From: Zerene cesonia
Lineage: Eukaryota > Arthropoda > Insecta > Lepidoptera > Pieridae
Assembly (NCBI RefSeq): GCF_012273895.1
Contig: NC_052117.1
Location: 7,200,406-7,264,405, forward strand
Length of the DNA stretch: 64,000 nucleotides
Direction of reading: 5' to 3'
The position numbers and the translations under genes were made by a program. This document shows, one piece after another, positions 11,935 through 25,816 of the stretch. How positions within the stretch are numbered: position 1 is the stretch's first letter; each line of letters begins with the position of its first letter. The notes under the pieces are model-generated. The model was not told the DNA's origin and did no database searches. It was given only the letters and a program-made list of their open reading frames with translations.

Positions 11935-13179
11935 AGAATCCGATAACAATTTATTTAAATTTATGATATGTTAAATGTATGTATCGCTTTCAATAGATAT
12001 TAATTAATGTTTGCCTATGGCGAAACGGGCAGTAATTTTGAACTAACATACCAACAAATAAATTTTAAGAAATATTCATAAATAATAAAGAAATAGCCAT
12101 TAGTATTTTCGCGTTATAGTCATAATAATCAACACGATATAAACATATAACTAATGAATGAGATAAGTGCCATAGATAAGTGCACATGTCGGAGTAATTA
12201 ACGACAATAGCACAAAATAATATTATTACGATACCTAACTTGTAGTATAATATGATTGCTTATCTAACATTATAACATAAAACCAAATTCATACTTATGC
12301 TACTTTCAATAAAAGAAACTGGGAATTGAATCTGAAATGTGCAGTAATTTATATTGGAATACCATACTATAATAACGTAAAACATTCACCAAATATAACT
12401 GTTTCAGACATAAAACTAAAGCGTCTTCAAATTGACAGATCTAAACAACATTTAAAATAGGACCTGGAGACATCGCTTTCAAATAAAATAAAGAATCATA
12501 AAAATTCATATAGTAAACGTAATGATATAACAAACAAAAAACAGTCGAATTGGTTCCGGTTTTTGAAGTCAAACGAGCATAGAATAATATCCAAAATTAA
12601 TGCACCTTCAAATTTATACTGCAGTATTAACAATGTAGTGGGTAACTACTCAGCATCAGGTGCATTTCTTGATAATATATTACAGCCTCTTGACAACAAC
12701 ATATTAAACTTACAGTGTAGTTGCTTGAAAACCGGGGCGAACGTCAAATGCGGGTAACTTATTCATTTTTAATACCCGTATAGAGTATTTCATTTTTCAT
12801 AAAAGGTAAGAAAGGGTGGAGACTCGAGCAGTAACATTCATTCATTTACCTTTTAGCAAATAGTTTTATATCGTGATGTTATAAAGCATTTACATTACAA
12901 TCGGTTCGGAAGAAGTGCTTACGAGCTGCGCAAGTCATTTGCATACAATTTATCATTTGTAATAGATATTTTATGCAAGGTTTCAATTCATGTGTTATTG
13001 CTTAATATCAATATTACTACGACAGTGTCATGATATATTAGTGTTTCATATGATGTGTTAGTCTGATTTTTATTCATCAACAAATATTGTTTAGTTACGA
13101 TCAAACCAATCAACAATATGTCAATTTAAAAGCTAAAGCTTATTGTAAAAAAATAATTGTAAAAAAACTGTTGTTACTG

Positions 13180-13291
13180 GCTCTGCGAATACACTGCTCG
13201 ATTTTAAGGCGAAAGGGATAAAGAAAGGAACGCCTGGAAAGAAGGAATGGACTGGGAAGGGTCAGGAAAAGGTAACGGGGCTCCGAAGTCT
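13180..13291 (-). mobile_element. A-tailed SINE, middle fragment
   Basis: CTGGAAAGAAGGAATGGACT and GGGAAGGGTCAGGAAAAGG identify the central block only. Confidence 0.55.
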
Positions 13292-14579
13292 GATTTACCA
13301 TGACAATAGTCTTACCAGAATTAATTTATGGCTTGTTCTATTGTATACCTATTGATTATAATAATAGTAAGTGTACATGATTTATTAATACTGATATTCA
13401 TGTATGTAAAACTGTCGGCGTGTTTAAAGAAAATATAATAAAAATATAGCCTACTAGTTTCACATTAAATCACTAACCAAAAATTTCCATCAGATTTCAC
13501 ACAAAGCATGCTCATTCATTTTTCCCTTTATCAACGAAATGTGTTATGTAAAACGAGCCTATAGCTTTCATCCCTTACAGAAGCAGCCATTTATTATTTG
13601 CAATAGATACGAATTATTGATACCAACAAAACTCGACGTACCTTTTAGCAGAGCACGTAAACATAACTGAGAGGTATTATTTATTAAAATGCTCCTCTCT
13701 CGAAAGAAAACTCGTAAAAATATGTAGATTATGAGCCTGTGTCCTCGTGAACTTTCCATGTGAAACTTTTACTCATATCGTTATTCAACGTTTTTATTAC
13801 GTCTTTTTTATAAGAGTTCAGACAAAAGTGTGCAGTCTAATGTTCTATTGGATGATTTTTTGTACCCAGTTAATATTATTAACTTGATGAGGGATCGTTG
13901 GAGAATTTTTCCTTTGTAATTTCATATGGAAAATAGCGATACTTATTGAACTGTAAACGCCACCCTTACGTAGTGAAGACATTATTTGAAAAAAGTGCGG
14001 AAATTCTCAAATATCTTATTGGCGATGTAATTTATTGTTTCGAACTATAACACAGTTATTCATTAGGGAAATTGTATGAATGGAAAATTGTATTATTAAA
14101 ATAATACAATGTTTCGAATAGCTGTAAATTTTATACAGCTTATCATTGCTTGTGTGGTTGTTTCCCCATTTTCTTCACAAATAGATTAAATACAAAACCT
14201 TCACTACTGAAATAGTAATTCAGAAACCTATACTTACATGATCGATCTACTATTTTAACAACAATGACGATAGACTAATCTGTTTTTAATAAAGCCTACG
14301 TCCATCATGAAATTTTAATTTCAGTTCACCAGATTGATGTCGTGCTGTGACAAGGGAAATTTAAAGTCATTAATGCTATTTGAAGCTATTTGAAGCCTTA
14401 ATTTCTAGCCTAATTGCGCCTGAATTTATTTATTTTATAAGATTTTTCCCCTAATAAAAATTAACACACAGAGAATAATTCATCAAATCTGTCCAGCCGT
14501 TCACGCGTGATGCCGTGACCGATGCATTTATTTTTAATACACTACCGTTGTGCCTCGACTTCCTACCTAGTATAGATAT

Positions 14580-14690
14580 AACCTCAATAAAGCAAGGAGA
14601 AATAATTGTTGAAATCGGTTCACTAGTTCTTGAGATTAGCGCATTCTAACAAACAAACTCTTCTGCTTTATATAATTAGTATAGCAGTTA
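14580..14690 (-). mobile_element. Helitron-like fragment
   Basis: GAAATCGGTTCACTAGTTCT and GAGATTAGCGCATTCTAACA match the 5' halves at 19.1 and 58.1 kb. A further scrap may lie at 14490-14525. Confidence 0.4.
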
Positions 14691-17065
14691 CCCATTCTTG
14701 TTGGCAATTAGCAGCAAATAAAGACGTCGAATTCCTAGATCTAGTACCGTATCCAACCTTTTGTCGCGCCAGCATCCTGTCATATGGGCAATTAAGCTTA
14801 ATTACTTAATTAGTCCACTGTACCGTACTACCCGTTGCTTGAATAAACTTTAATTTGTTTACTTTGCTACGACCGGTTAATACGCGTGAAATATTATGTT
14901 GTTTACACTTTATGACGTTGCGTTTCGTATTTCTTTATTTCTGTTGTTGTTACATTTTTTTTATATTTTTGCTGCTTATTGTACCGTTTTCATGCAGGTA
15001 TAAAGTAAATGACGGCTAACTTGTATGTGTTTGAATTTTTCGTTTATCTCGTAATAATAGATTGTATACAATCTCTTAAAGTCGTTGAAATTTTAGTATA
15101 GAACGCAAATCTATACATTTTGATCTATTGGCTTATCAGTTATTAACAACTTATTAATATTAATCCTTTGCATTTTTCTATTATCAATTCATCAGTTCAA
15201 TCAATTTATCAGATCAAATATAACCAGAGACGTTGTATCATATTAACCACAGACCTAAAATATTTATACGTGGAAAGAGGAGAATCCTGAATTACTTAAC
15301 ACTTCTGGATAAAAACTCTTAAACATATTATATAAACTATATATATTATAAATAAACTGAAACTTTAAAGAAGTATCATTACTGTAATAAACGTCCGTTA
15401 ACACTCATAATTACTGATTCATTTAAGACATCTAAAAGTTTACCTTATTACAAATAATTTTAATGAAATATTTAGATATTAATGCTCCAATAATATATAA
15501 TAATTTCGCCTTAACATAACAATAGCTATAAAAATAAAGTCGTAAATAAAGTCGGTTTTATTACAAAGAAACTTTTATTTATTCAAGTACTACTTCAAAC
15601 TTATATTTTTCTCAACGCCCCCATAATATTATCAAGGGGCCATAAATTAATGTGACTAGTTAGTCATAAACTCTTGGGCTTCATTAACTACTTCGAGAAC
15701 ATTCAACTCTGTAATGAACCCTCAGCAATTAAATAGCATTTTCATTTTTAAGCAAGTATGGCGTAACATCGGTCTGTTTGTTGTGTAATTTGTATTCTGT
15801 TTAAAGGAAATTTCTCAATTATAATGTACAAAGTTTCACGTTAACGTTTCGTTGTCATTTACTGATATAAAAAGGTATCATATTTATTATAATGCTTCTT
15901 TCCATATGTATATGTATTTTTTTAATAAGAATGACATAAAAGCGTATAAAATGTGACTGAAATCTTTTTGCGGGATTGTAAGAGACAGATAATTAACAAC
16001 GTGTCCTCTCTCACCTCCAACGATAACAGTGCTCTCAAAAGCAAATATCGCAACGCATTAAAACGTCACGATTCATTCATCGTACGCTTTTCTTGAACAA
16101 TTCAACAACGCACGTATATTGACTTCTATAAAAAAGGGAGTCCAAACAAATTTCGTCGGGGCTTGTAAAGGCGTAGCCCCATTATACTCCTCAACAAAGA
16201 CATTAATTTGTGTGGAAAATTTCGCGTCAACAACGTGACGGGTGCAGTAAAGTTTCGGAAAGAGCTTACGAAAAAGAAAGGATAAGAGCTGAGGGAAAAT
16301 TCTAACAATGTTTTATCAACCACCTTGCTTCATTGAGTGATCGACTTGACACATTCACCAAATATTTCCCCCGGGATAATATGATGGAGTTTTTAAAAGA
16401 TAAACTACCCTGTTTGTGCAGGGGACCGACATTTTTGTGTTTTGGGCGCTCATGGGGAATTTCAGGATATTTTATATGGTTTTTTTGTACTTTGGGAATG
16501 TAGTTTTTACCCTTTTTAACAGCATTGTTTTTTACTATCTGTGCCACGTGTTTTCGCGACCTCGCGGGCATTAGCAAGTATTTATTAAAATACTTATTTA
16601 CCAGAATAACACATAAGTTATGATAAAAAAAACGTTCAGTGATTTCGGTGAAGGACTAACAAGCATAAATACATTGCAACAAACTTTTCGCATTCATAAT
16701 ATTAGGAGACAGGATTTTACGCAAGAGAATGCGAGACTGCTATGTATAATATTATAATACAGTTTATACGTCGAAGTTATAACGTGTGATATCCCTCTTT
16801 GTTTTTAGTTTATATAGTCCGTAGTATAAACTTATTTAAGATCTTTTTGCTTTACTATATGTTGCCTGAAATAAATGAATAAATAAAATAATAACGCCGT
16901 TGAAAGGAGCAGATCCTAATTGGAATAAAAATAACAATAAATTGAATTTCAAAATATAAAAATAACCTAATTAAATTTAGCGTTTTCACAATTTGGCTTA
17001 GTTTTTGACAAAGCGATTTAGTTTTTTATTTAATAATTACGATATCATATTCCCGTTTATAATTC

Positions 17066-17230
17066 TATCTAGACACAGATATAAAATGAGGAAACTTTTG
17101 TATTTTTATATGTTTGTAATGTTTTCACGAAAAAACCACTGTACCAATTTAAAAAATTCCTCCACCATCAGAACTTCACTGAGTGACATAGGCTATATAA
17201 ACCACGGGCGAAGTCGAAGCGAACAGCTAG
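17066..17230 (+). mobile_element. Helitron-like element with 3' CTAG
   Basis: Ends CACGGGCGAAGTCGAAGCGA followed by ACAGCTAG|T at 17230. The 5' end is less certain (near TCTAGACACAG). Confidence 0.55.
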
Positions 17231-17457
17231 TTTAGTGTTTTTATAGCACTATTTGATCTACTTTGTAACGCCAAAACTTCATACAAAGTTTCAACTTCTA
17301 CTGTACCGTGTCCGCAAATAAATACGACGCTGGGGACTATAAGTCTCAAAAAGGATAATATACCAGCTGCGGCACATAAAGTGTCGTGTATGTGCAGTAA
17401 TTGGTTGAGATATAATATTTTTAACGCAATATACATGTATCCTTATATCTATACTCA

Positions 17458-17733
17458 TATCATCATGACCATCATCCCCGTATATTTCCCCACTGCTAAA
17501 ACACAGGCCTCCTTTGAATGTTCAGGCTATCCACGCTGGTCTATGCGGGTTGGCAGATGTCACATGTTGTCGAAATTTTGTTTCTTGGACAAGCCGGTTT
17601 CCTCACGATCTTCGTTTTGAATTGTGGTGATGGTAGACAAACACAGATAAATTGAAAAAGCTATTTATTTCCCGCACTACCCGTCTTATCTATATTAAGT
17701 CCAAGAAACTCACCACTGAGCTACCATTTCTTA
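17458..17733 (-). mobile_element. tRNA-derived SINE, diverged copy
   Basis: Matches 61495 along its body (CACGCTGGTCTATGCGGGTT, GGTTTCCTCACGATC) and keeps an A-box-like CACCACTGAGCTACCA; the B box is lost. Confidence 0.6.
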
Positions 17734-18054
17734 TACTTCATCCATTAGTATGGGTGTAGTAGTCTACATACATAATACGTGCTTTTTATAGTTCAGTCGA
17801 AGTATGTTCTATAAAAATGCTTATATTAATAGTCACGTCCATCAATCTTCGGTACAAATTTCATTTCGCTCGCATGAAAGTAACGTGATAGAGAATCGAC
17901 TTCAGTGTTGAATATTCATACTTTATACGTAGTCTGTAAGGTAATATTGTATCGTTTAGTAATGTTTTAAAGTAAATATTGAATTAAAATTCTTTAAAGT
18001 TCTGCAATAAGATTTATAAAACAGTAAACAACAAAAGCCTGAAACGTTAGTTCT

Positions 18055-18312
18055 TTTGACGTGACAACGTCTTAAATTAGGTTGCGGCTCGAAGTCACTC
18101 ATGAAAAAGTGTTACGCCCGGTAACGTTACGATGAGTCACCGAACTATGATCGGTCCGCCGCGCGCGCAGCACTAGAGAATTATTTTCATTCAATTCCTT
18201 GTTCCTATTGTGCAATTTAATAATATTCATATCAATAAATATTCTACCGAGAAAAAAACGTTGCCACGTAAAATCTTCGCCCGTAAAACCGAATTTACAG
18301 GCAACCATTTTT
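18055..18312 (+). repeat. CpG-rich interspersed repeat, copy A (internally deleted)
   Basis: TGACGTGACAACGTCTTAAA, then CCGGTAACGTTACGATGAGT and GGTCCGCCGCGCGCGCAGCA, ending near ATTTACAGGCAACC. It aligns along its length with 48170-47830 (minus) except for about 90 bases missing after ACTAGAGAATTA. GTGACAACGTC near one end recurs inverted near the other in copy B, so it may be a non-autonomous DNA transposon, but ends are not proved. Confidence 0.6.
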
Positions 18313-19002
18313 TTATCTGTATTTCTTTTATTCACCTCCGGTAATCTATAAAATACAATATAATCAAGTGACATGAAAAATAATAACACCAGCTCCTAAA
18401 CTAAACATGCAGTAACAATAAAAACCTGCCAACGGTAGGACATGTCCGGTTTTTCACACACGATACGGCTTTAACTTTCCCACTGTTTATTTAGACGACA
18501 AGCGTTATCTTTACCGCACTGAAATGGGAAACCGGGATGTATTTTTATAAGGCGGGAAAACAGTTTTTACACGAATCTACGTTTTACAAAAAGTGCAGTC
18601 ATTGCTGAAATATTTATGTGTAGAGGTGTTAGCGATAACTTGAATAAATTGGTAAATTGTAGGTGAGATATCAGTTTTATTGTTATATATGAATATTGTT
18701 ATGTAAATACTTTGATCCTATTCATTTTTTGTCCAATTCACAAAATTGCTTAACTTTTTACTATCAGGGCTTAACATGAAATTGTAACATAGACAGATAT
18801 ATGTGACAATTATCTTTTATTCAATTGATACAAGGCCACGCTGCCATTGCTAAAAATGTAGGTTTACTTTGTTATATTTATTGTCAAGTAGCGTTAGGCT
18901 GTTATATATACATGAAGTTTTGAATAACAACTACTTTCAACGATAATATGAAAATGAATTTATTTATCTTTAGACCACCAGTGTTCGGCTAGCTTTATGG
19001 GT

Positions 19003-19135
19003 GATTAGAGCCTATAGCTTTCCTCAATAAATGGGCTATCTAACACTGAAAGAATTTTTCAAATCGGACCAGTAGTTCCTGAGATTAGTGCGTTCAAACA
19101 AATAAATAAACTCTTCAACTTTATAATAATAGTAA
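19003..19135 (-). mobile_element. Helitron-like fragment, same type as 2850
   Basis: GCCTATAGCTTTCCTCAATA, TGGGCTATCTAACACTGAAA, and GTTCCTGAGATTAGTGCGTT toward the 5' side. Confidence 0.5.
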
Positions 19136-20969
19136 AATTTAAAAAACACGTGTATTTCATGATGTCGCAACCTTTTCATTCAAAACGAGACATTTCCACC
19201 AATTTCACAGCCCTAATAAACAGACAACAAATTGTAACAACTATTATTTTGTGGATAATTATCGAACAAAACTTTATCAATCTACATAATAATTAACATT
19301 AACCAAAAATTATACAATATTTCTTGACAACTAAAGTTCTAATTACAGAGTTGGATATTAGGCCGCTGGTATAATTTTTCTCGCTCCGTCACTGTATTTA
19401 AATGCGAAGTTGGGGAAATAATAATATGGGAGTGACGTGCGAGGGCTAATATGGGGTAATTAAATGGATCTTAATTAATTCGGACCGATACTACATTCGA
19501 GTAAGTCCGTACGTGAGTTATTAACGAACCGATGTTATGGATTTCGTAAAATTTTCTATTTTAGGCATGTTATAATGAGCTCCGCCTCCATATTGTAAGA
19601 ATACGTAATGTCAAAGTTACATAGTTAAATCGTATATATGATCGTAGGCTCGCCTTTTTATATTTACCAACAGTTTATAAATTATAATTTAAATATTGCT
19701 CATTCAATGTTAGTACCTTAGGTATATTTATGTTAGTGTAAAAAACATACAATTACTCCAAGACATTAAAATACATTGTTGTTATCGACGTATGTGAGAA
19801 TAAGGCGTCACTGACAAACGTAAATTATAACATCACTAAAGTATTTCTGTTAACCTAGTACTTGCGTTGACTAAAAGATTTCTTCCATCCTAAAACTGTC
19901 TAGATCTAGCGGCCTCTTAGGATAGCAGAATATTAACCATTCAAGGTGACAAAATAGATAGTGAAGTCACAGAAGTTGGCAGGTAATTATCACGTCTTTT
20001 GGAACTGCAAATTAGTAATATACATAAATTCTATCGTATTTTGTCAAATGTGAGTTGTGATCTCAGAATGCTTTCGATTATGTTAGGCTATCAAATGCCT
20101 CCTCGCTACGTCCTGTGCACAGAAGATTTATCCGTTTCAGAACATTCTACACACAAACGCGCAAAACACAGCTACATGTATAAATAAGATCAACCCTGGT
20201 ATATGTCAAAGGTTGAAAATAAACTAGATTTCAGGGATGTTTCTAGAAACGTAATTAAAATGGAAGAGGCAACCAAGTTTTCTCAAACCACTAACAGTCT
20301 GTCAGAGTAGTTAATTTATTATTTCAAACGATAACAGCTAGATGCAATGCATACCAATCCAGTGGAAGTTGTAATTTGTTTTTTATATGCATAAATGAAA
20401 GCTCGGTTGAAAGAACAAAATTTTGTCTCAGCATGCTTTGAGAAATAGAATTTTTAATAATTTTACGAATGTTCTAAGTAATAGTCGGTAATTAAATCGT
20501 CATCTACTCCGTTTAACGTTTTCCTTAATTCTAAATGTTTACTAAAAACAGTCGTTAAAGTTTATTTAAGCCAAAGAGCAATATTAGGGACGACATATAA
20601 TGTAATGTATATGCGTATTATTTGATTACTTTTTGAATTCGAGCATATTATAAACAAATCTTAAATATTTTCTTACGTTTTTTTATAAATATAACGATCA
20701 TGTCGCTGTCTTGTGTTTTTTCTTATGTTCAAATAAAATGAAACACATTAAAATACTAATAAAGACAGATAGTCCTCAAAATCCTGCATTTTATTGCACT
20801 AACAAAATAAATCAAATAAAACCTTCGCAATTCAACAGTAAAGTGCCAACGATATCCCAAACAGCACTCAATTACGAAACGTACGTGCTATAATTTATCC
20901 GCCAATTAACATCAAAATAAAACTGATATACGTCACCACAAATCGAGTCAAGCCTCTTCAAATACTAGC

Positions 20970-21067
20970 ATCGATCAACATCGATAGGCCGACAAAATCG
21001 AACGTCAAGTAGTCACTGCGAGTACTGTACCGAATGATTAAACAGACCGCATCGATTGAGAATCGAT
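20970..21067. promoter_or_regulatory. Cluster of four ATCGAT motifs
   Basis: ATCGAT occurs at 20970, 20980, 21051 and 21062, as two close pairs about 70 bases apart. The core matches part of the DREF/BEAF-type element TATCGATA and cut-like sites known from flies. No gene start is seen nearby, so an enhancer or boundary role is inference only. Confidence 0.25.
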
Positions 21068-21978
21068 TTTAATTGCAGTGTAAAAACCGTAGCGCACAAT
21101 AGGTTCATTAGTAAACGTATTTCGGATTGTATTTGGCGGTTTGGAAATTGATGTGTCGATTTAACGATTCCGCTGAATGAGCGATGTTACAGATGGTCGC
21201 TTTGCTTTAATAGACATTTGAAACTGTTTAATTTGGGTAATGGCTCGTTAATTATGCCACAGTTTTACGTTTTTAGTGTGTGTCAAAAAATTCTAATACC
21301 TAATTTTAGGGCTTGCCAATTTTTTACGACACTTTCTATTAAATATGAAAGGTAATTCGTTAATTCAATTTGTGAACATCAGATGTTTTAAATATATTAT
21401 TTAATAGCTAATTTGTTGTTTTAAAATGATATAACTAAATACTTATTGTCTAAGAATAAAAATATTACCTCCAACCAATGATGGTTTAACATATTATTAC
21501 TTTATATACTGTCTGCACGATGTTTTAGAGAATTGTATTATTAAATAAACTTAAAAGCTGCTATCTCGACATAGAAAATTAATTTACCAATAAAAAGCTT
21601 CCAATCTTTACCGAATACAAGGCTATTTTCTTATCTTGATCCAACGCAGGCGAAGCCTGTGCCAGTCGCTAGTAGTGTATATTATAACACTATATTACGT
21701 AGTTATAATATCATTAAAAATTAAAGAATCCTTGAGTTTTTACATCTGTAACGAATCTGGAATCTACCGAAATCAGAAATATAAATTTGAGACATCAATT
21801 ATTATTCTACGTGTATACATTTAATTATCATGAAAAGAATTGACAAGAAATAGACGCAACAAAGACGACAAATGTTTAACAAATACTTCCAACACAAACG
21901 AGCAAACAATATGCCAGGTAATTGAAAGTTGGCTTTTAAAGTTCAATTTAATGGTACCGCCAACTTATTATTTAGTAT

Positions 21979-22022
21979 GAGGTCAGGCGAGTAGGTGATT
22001 AGCCTTACCTGTCGTCTAACTA
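21979..22022 (-). mobile_element. Fragment of the second tRNA-derived SINE family
   Basis: Only the tail block (GGTAAGGCTAATCACCTACT on the minus strand) remains. Confidence 0.4.
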
Positions 22023-23228
22023 GAATTAATTTACAAGACTTCTACTTCAGTGCTTTTGAAAGTAGAGCGCTATGAAAGTCATTTATTAGCAGGTGAATAC
22101 CTTTGTAAGCTGTTTACATACAAACTGTGATTAATCGTCGGTCCCGATAAACCAGCTTTCAATAACACTATACGTTTGATCCATCCTGGCCGATACTAAA
22201 AACCCATTCAACAAGAGTTCTATTTACGAAAATCAAAATTTCTGTGAACGTTTTTAATTAGTTTGTGGGTGGAATTATTAATGTATCAATCGGTAATTCT
22301 TATATATTTTACGCGATAAAAAGTGAATTAATATAATTAATTCTTTAATTTGTAGGAAGTAAATATGGCGCAAACTTTTTTGTGAATTATTAACTTAGAA
22401 AATGGTATTTTTCGCAGTGACAAGCGCATCTTTCAAATTCGATGACTTCAGTTTTAAATCTTGTATACTAACAAAGGTTAGGTTAGAGTATTTACTATAA
22501 CTTTCATTGTTATTCCATTGCATACATATTAAAGAGAAGTAATCGACATTCTTAGCCAACAGTAATGTTTAAACAGGTTTTATCGGGTTGTTTGTGGAAT
22601 GTGATACGTATCACCATGTGGAAAACAAAAATAGCCTCTAAATACTGTAATAATAAAATAATCATATTATTTGTTTTTTATTTAAGGTATATAACTACAA
22701 GTTTATTTACTAAAGTACGGAACGTAACGCCATTGTTAAAAGTGCAATTTAACTGACAATAGAAATGTATTTATTCTACAATAGATTGATTGTGAATTCC
22801 TTTCCATTTCACTAGATTGTTAGTAAGATTGACTTTGCACTGCAATGAATTAATGCGAAATTCAAAGCGTTCAACGGTTATTTTAAGATTTATCGATCAT
22901 CTTGTTCCTTTTCCAATTTCCATGTCTTGTTGTAATCGCGAATGGTTAATAATGTGTGACTTTTTGCTAGAGTACAATATTATCACAGTATAAAGAGAGT
23001 ATACAGTATAACAACACAACCTTTATCTCGTAGCAACTCAATAGTAAGTACATAATAAATAGTAATGATGAGAACGCAGTTTCTGTTAACACGAAACGAC
23101 CATTCGTAATGTCTAATAGAACAAGTTATATGTACCATTTTAATAACGTAATAAGATATCTCTTTTAATCATACACATTTAATAATATAAGGTACAACAT
23201 TAAAACATGTGTGGCATCTCCTAAATCG

Positions 23229-23461
23229 TGTCCCGAGCTACTAATATCTTGGCGTATGTAGATCGGGCTCGTTCCTCCTTGATCTCCTTGAAGTCAGTAT
23301 CCCATAGGAATATCGGGATAAAAAGTTGCCTATATGTTATTCCAGTTGTCCAGTTGTCTACGTACCAAATTTCATTGCAATCGGTACAACAGTTTTTGCG
23401 TGAAAGAGCAACAAACACACATACATCCTTACAAACTTTCGCATTTATAATATGAGTAGGA
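23229..23461 (-). mobile_element. Helitron-like element, same family, diverged 3' part
   Basis: 5' end TCCTACTCATATTATAAATG (minus strand, from 23461) and the block ACCAAATTTCATTGCAATCG are shared with 33151; the 3' segment (23229-23290) differs. Confidence 0.6.
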
Positions 23462-23522
23462 TTAGACTGTGATATTTATAATCTATGATATTAGTATATG
23501 TGCATGTAGGTATACGTGGTAT

Positions 23523-23709
23523 TTCCCAGTCCTTTCCTTTATTTCTCTCGTCAATTCTTTCTTAATCCCTTTCCAATTTGAAGTCGGTAATCCATTTGAA
23601 GAGGCGTAAGGTCTGCTATCGACCTATTCAAATGTTCATGATCGGTGGTAGCGCTTACCATCAGGCGACCCACCAGCTACATTGCGCACAATGACATAAA
23701 AAAAAAAAT
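23523..23709 (+). mobile_element. A-tailed SINE, 5'-truncated
   Basis: 3' half of the subtype seen at 30682 (AGGCGTAAGGTCTGCTATCG), ending GACATAAAAAAAAAAA. Confidence 0.6.
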
Positions 23710-24997
23710 CCTTTATTTACGACTTTTGTTAAAAAACTTACCAAATGACTTACGTTTTCGATACTGAAATGGTAATTTAGATAAATTCAGTACATTTATT
23801 ATTCATGTAATTCACGTTTGATTTATGCTTCGAATGTACTATAACGAGTTTCTTAGTAAGGGAAAATTGGTTGCCTCTTTTTCAGTTTTAATTTAAGTGA
23901 TACGAAATGTAACATAACACGTGAATTAAAAACATGTTAACAATCAACTGCAGTACATGTTATAAAATATTTCGAATGTTCAATTTTTTTTATACCTTCG
24001 TTCCTGCATTTACCTGTGTGATATATGAATAGAAACTTCAAAATCTGTCAAATTGCTTTCGAGTTAAATCCTAATAATCAAACTGATAAATAAACAAACT
24101 CTTCAATTCTAATTAATATAGTACAAGCTATATTAAATGTACAATTGAATAAATTTCATAATAATGGGAGTGGCGTAGAAAACCTAACAACCAATAAAAC
24201 TGAGTCGCAATATTGTTTGGGATTGTGGTACTTAATTGAATGTGAGCTTTATATCTTCTTGACTTCTCTTCGCACCAAATATTTTTAAGCACTTTCAAGT
24301 TTCAACCACGGACTGCAATTTCGGTAAACGAAAGACACTGAAATGGTTTTATATCTTCAGTAGTTACTTCGTTCTTGTAAGAGTTAAAATATGATTATAG
24401 TTATTTTGAAAGAGATAAAAAAAAATGTGTATTTAATGGCGGTCAATGTTTTCTCTTTGTATTGATGAGTTTATTTAGAAAGAACAGGATTATAGAGAAA
24501 AAATTATTTCAAATGTGTTACAAATTATTGTATTTTATTTTTGAAGCGCTGGATTTTATAACGAATTTTTGTGAAATGTAAACGCCAAATATTATGTAAT
24601 CTTTCACTGTATACCCAATTTAATCACAAAATATCGCATACGTTTTTCTAAATAAAATGTGCGTTTAAAACCCTTTTGAAATATTGCATCAGTGTTGTGG
24701 TTCACATTTAATTACCTACATAAACTTTAATTAGTACAAAGTGTCCCTTAAAACATATCAAAAAGCGCCGGCGACCGATAAGTGCATCTGTTAATTAAGC
24801 AAAAATGCCATTTGGGGCTTGAAATTTTAATATTACTTTGGGGTGAAATGTGGGCGTCCATAGTAAGTGTGAGCGTGTGTGTTGTTTTATATTTATTTCC
24901 CTTTTTTGAATATTGGTCTTAAATGAATATCTTTAAAGTTATTATGTTGTGCATACACAAACATAACACATACAATGGACTGAGTGGGTCGTAACAA

Positions 24998-25234
24998 TCC
25001 CTACTAATAATATAAATGCGAAAATAACTCTGTCGTTCTGACTTTTCTTCACGCCTAAATAACTGGATTTTTTTAGATGAAATTTGATACAGGGATAGCT
25101 TGACTTTATGAATGAGAATATATGTTTGAGACCTTATAAATAATAGATAGGATGACATAGGATAATTTTATAATAGAAGTCCCACAGGAACAGGAACTTC
25201 GTGGGGAAAACCAGGTGACTATCTATCTGTTCGC
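24998..25234 (+). mobile_element. Helitron-like copy, 3' end missing
   Basis: Starts A|TCCCTACTAATAATATAAAT and runs through GATGAAATTTGATACAGGGA. Its 3' CTAG is not found before the next element at 25252. Confidence 0.5.
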
Positions 25235-25251
25235 GGTAAGCTTATATTTAA

Positions 25252-25483
25252 CTAGCTGTTGACTGCACCTTCGTCCGTACGGTCGAAATAAATTGTCATG
25301 GTACAAACTTTCATCACCTATTTTATCCTTTTGGGGTTAGAATTTATCTAAATCCTTTCTTATCGAATGCCTATTTTATAACATCTATCTGCACGCTAAA
25401 TTTCAGCCCGATTCGTCCAGTGGTTTGGGCTGTGCGTAGTTGATCACTATATCAGTCAATCACCTTTGAGTTATATTAAGACA
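25252..25483 (-). mobile_element. Helitron-like copy, minus strand
   Basis: 3' end CTAG at 25252-25255 preceded (minus strand) by ACGAAGGTGCAGTCAACAG. The block ACGCTAAATTTCAGCCCGAT is an insect Helitron-like internal motif. 5' end only approximate. Confidence 0.5.
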
Positions 25484-25796
25484 GCTAAAAGATCTTTTGA
25501 AAGAAGTTGGTATATCTCTAACTGAAAAACCTCAGCCAGACAGCCCGCAGTCGACTGGCCTACTGCTTACGCTCCAACGGAAGTTGTGGTGTAATTACAG
25601 ATTGTAGAGGTACCTACATGCCGTGTAGCGAAAACACTTCACTTGCGCATAACCTTATCATTAAGTAACGTGCACATTTATCGAATAACGTCAAACAATA
25701 ATGAAAAATTCATTAAAAATTATTATTTTGGGTGACAGATTCGAAATGGATAATTCATGAAACTGTCATAGTCGTAAAATTTTCGATCATTTTAAA

Positions 25797-25816
25797 TTAA
25801 ACTCAAACTCAAATAT
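25797..25816 (-). repeat. AAACTCA-repeat, probable LINE tail remnant
   Basis: AAACTCAAACTCAAAT is the complement of the TTTGAGT tail at 32.8 kb; too little remains to place the element body. Confidence 0.3.

Larger units (their letters stand above)
10790..17060. other. Non-coding DNA upstream of the connectin-like long exon
   Basis: Probably intron of the same gene, since an acceptor sits at 10784. Only scattered repeat pieces (11793, 13180, 14580) are recognised. No upstream exon could be picked out. Confidence 0.45.
18313..23220. other. Non-coding AT-rich DNA
   Basis: Holds the Helitron-like scrap at 19003, the ATCGAT cluster at 20970 and the SINE scrap at 21979. Nothing else supportable. 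Confidence 0.45.

Noticed and set aside
16126..16577. Two overlapping minus-strand frames of 65 and 91 codons
   Set aside because: No domain, leader or splice context; the basic composition follows from local base content.
18099..18389. 96-codon minus-strand frame
   Set aside because: Covers the CpG-rich interspersed repeat, and the other copy at 48 kb does not keep the same frame.
23221..23455. Frames of 65 and 75 codons on both strands
   Set aside because: Both fall in a Helitron-like copy.
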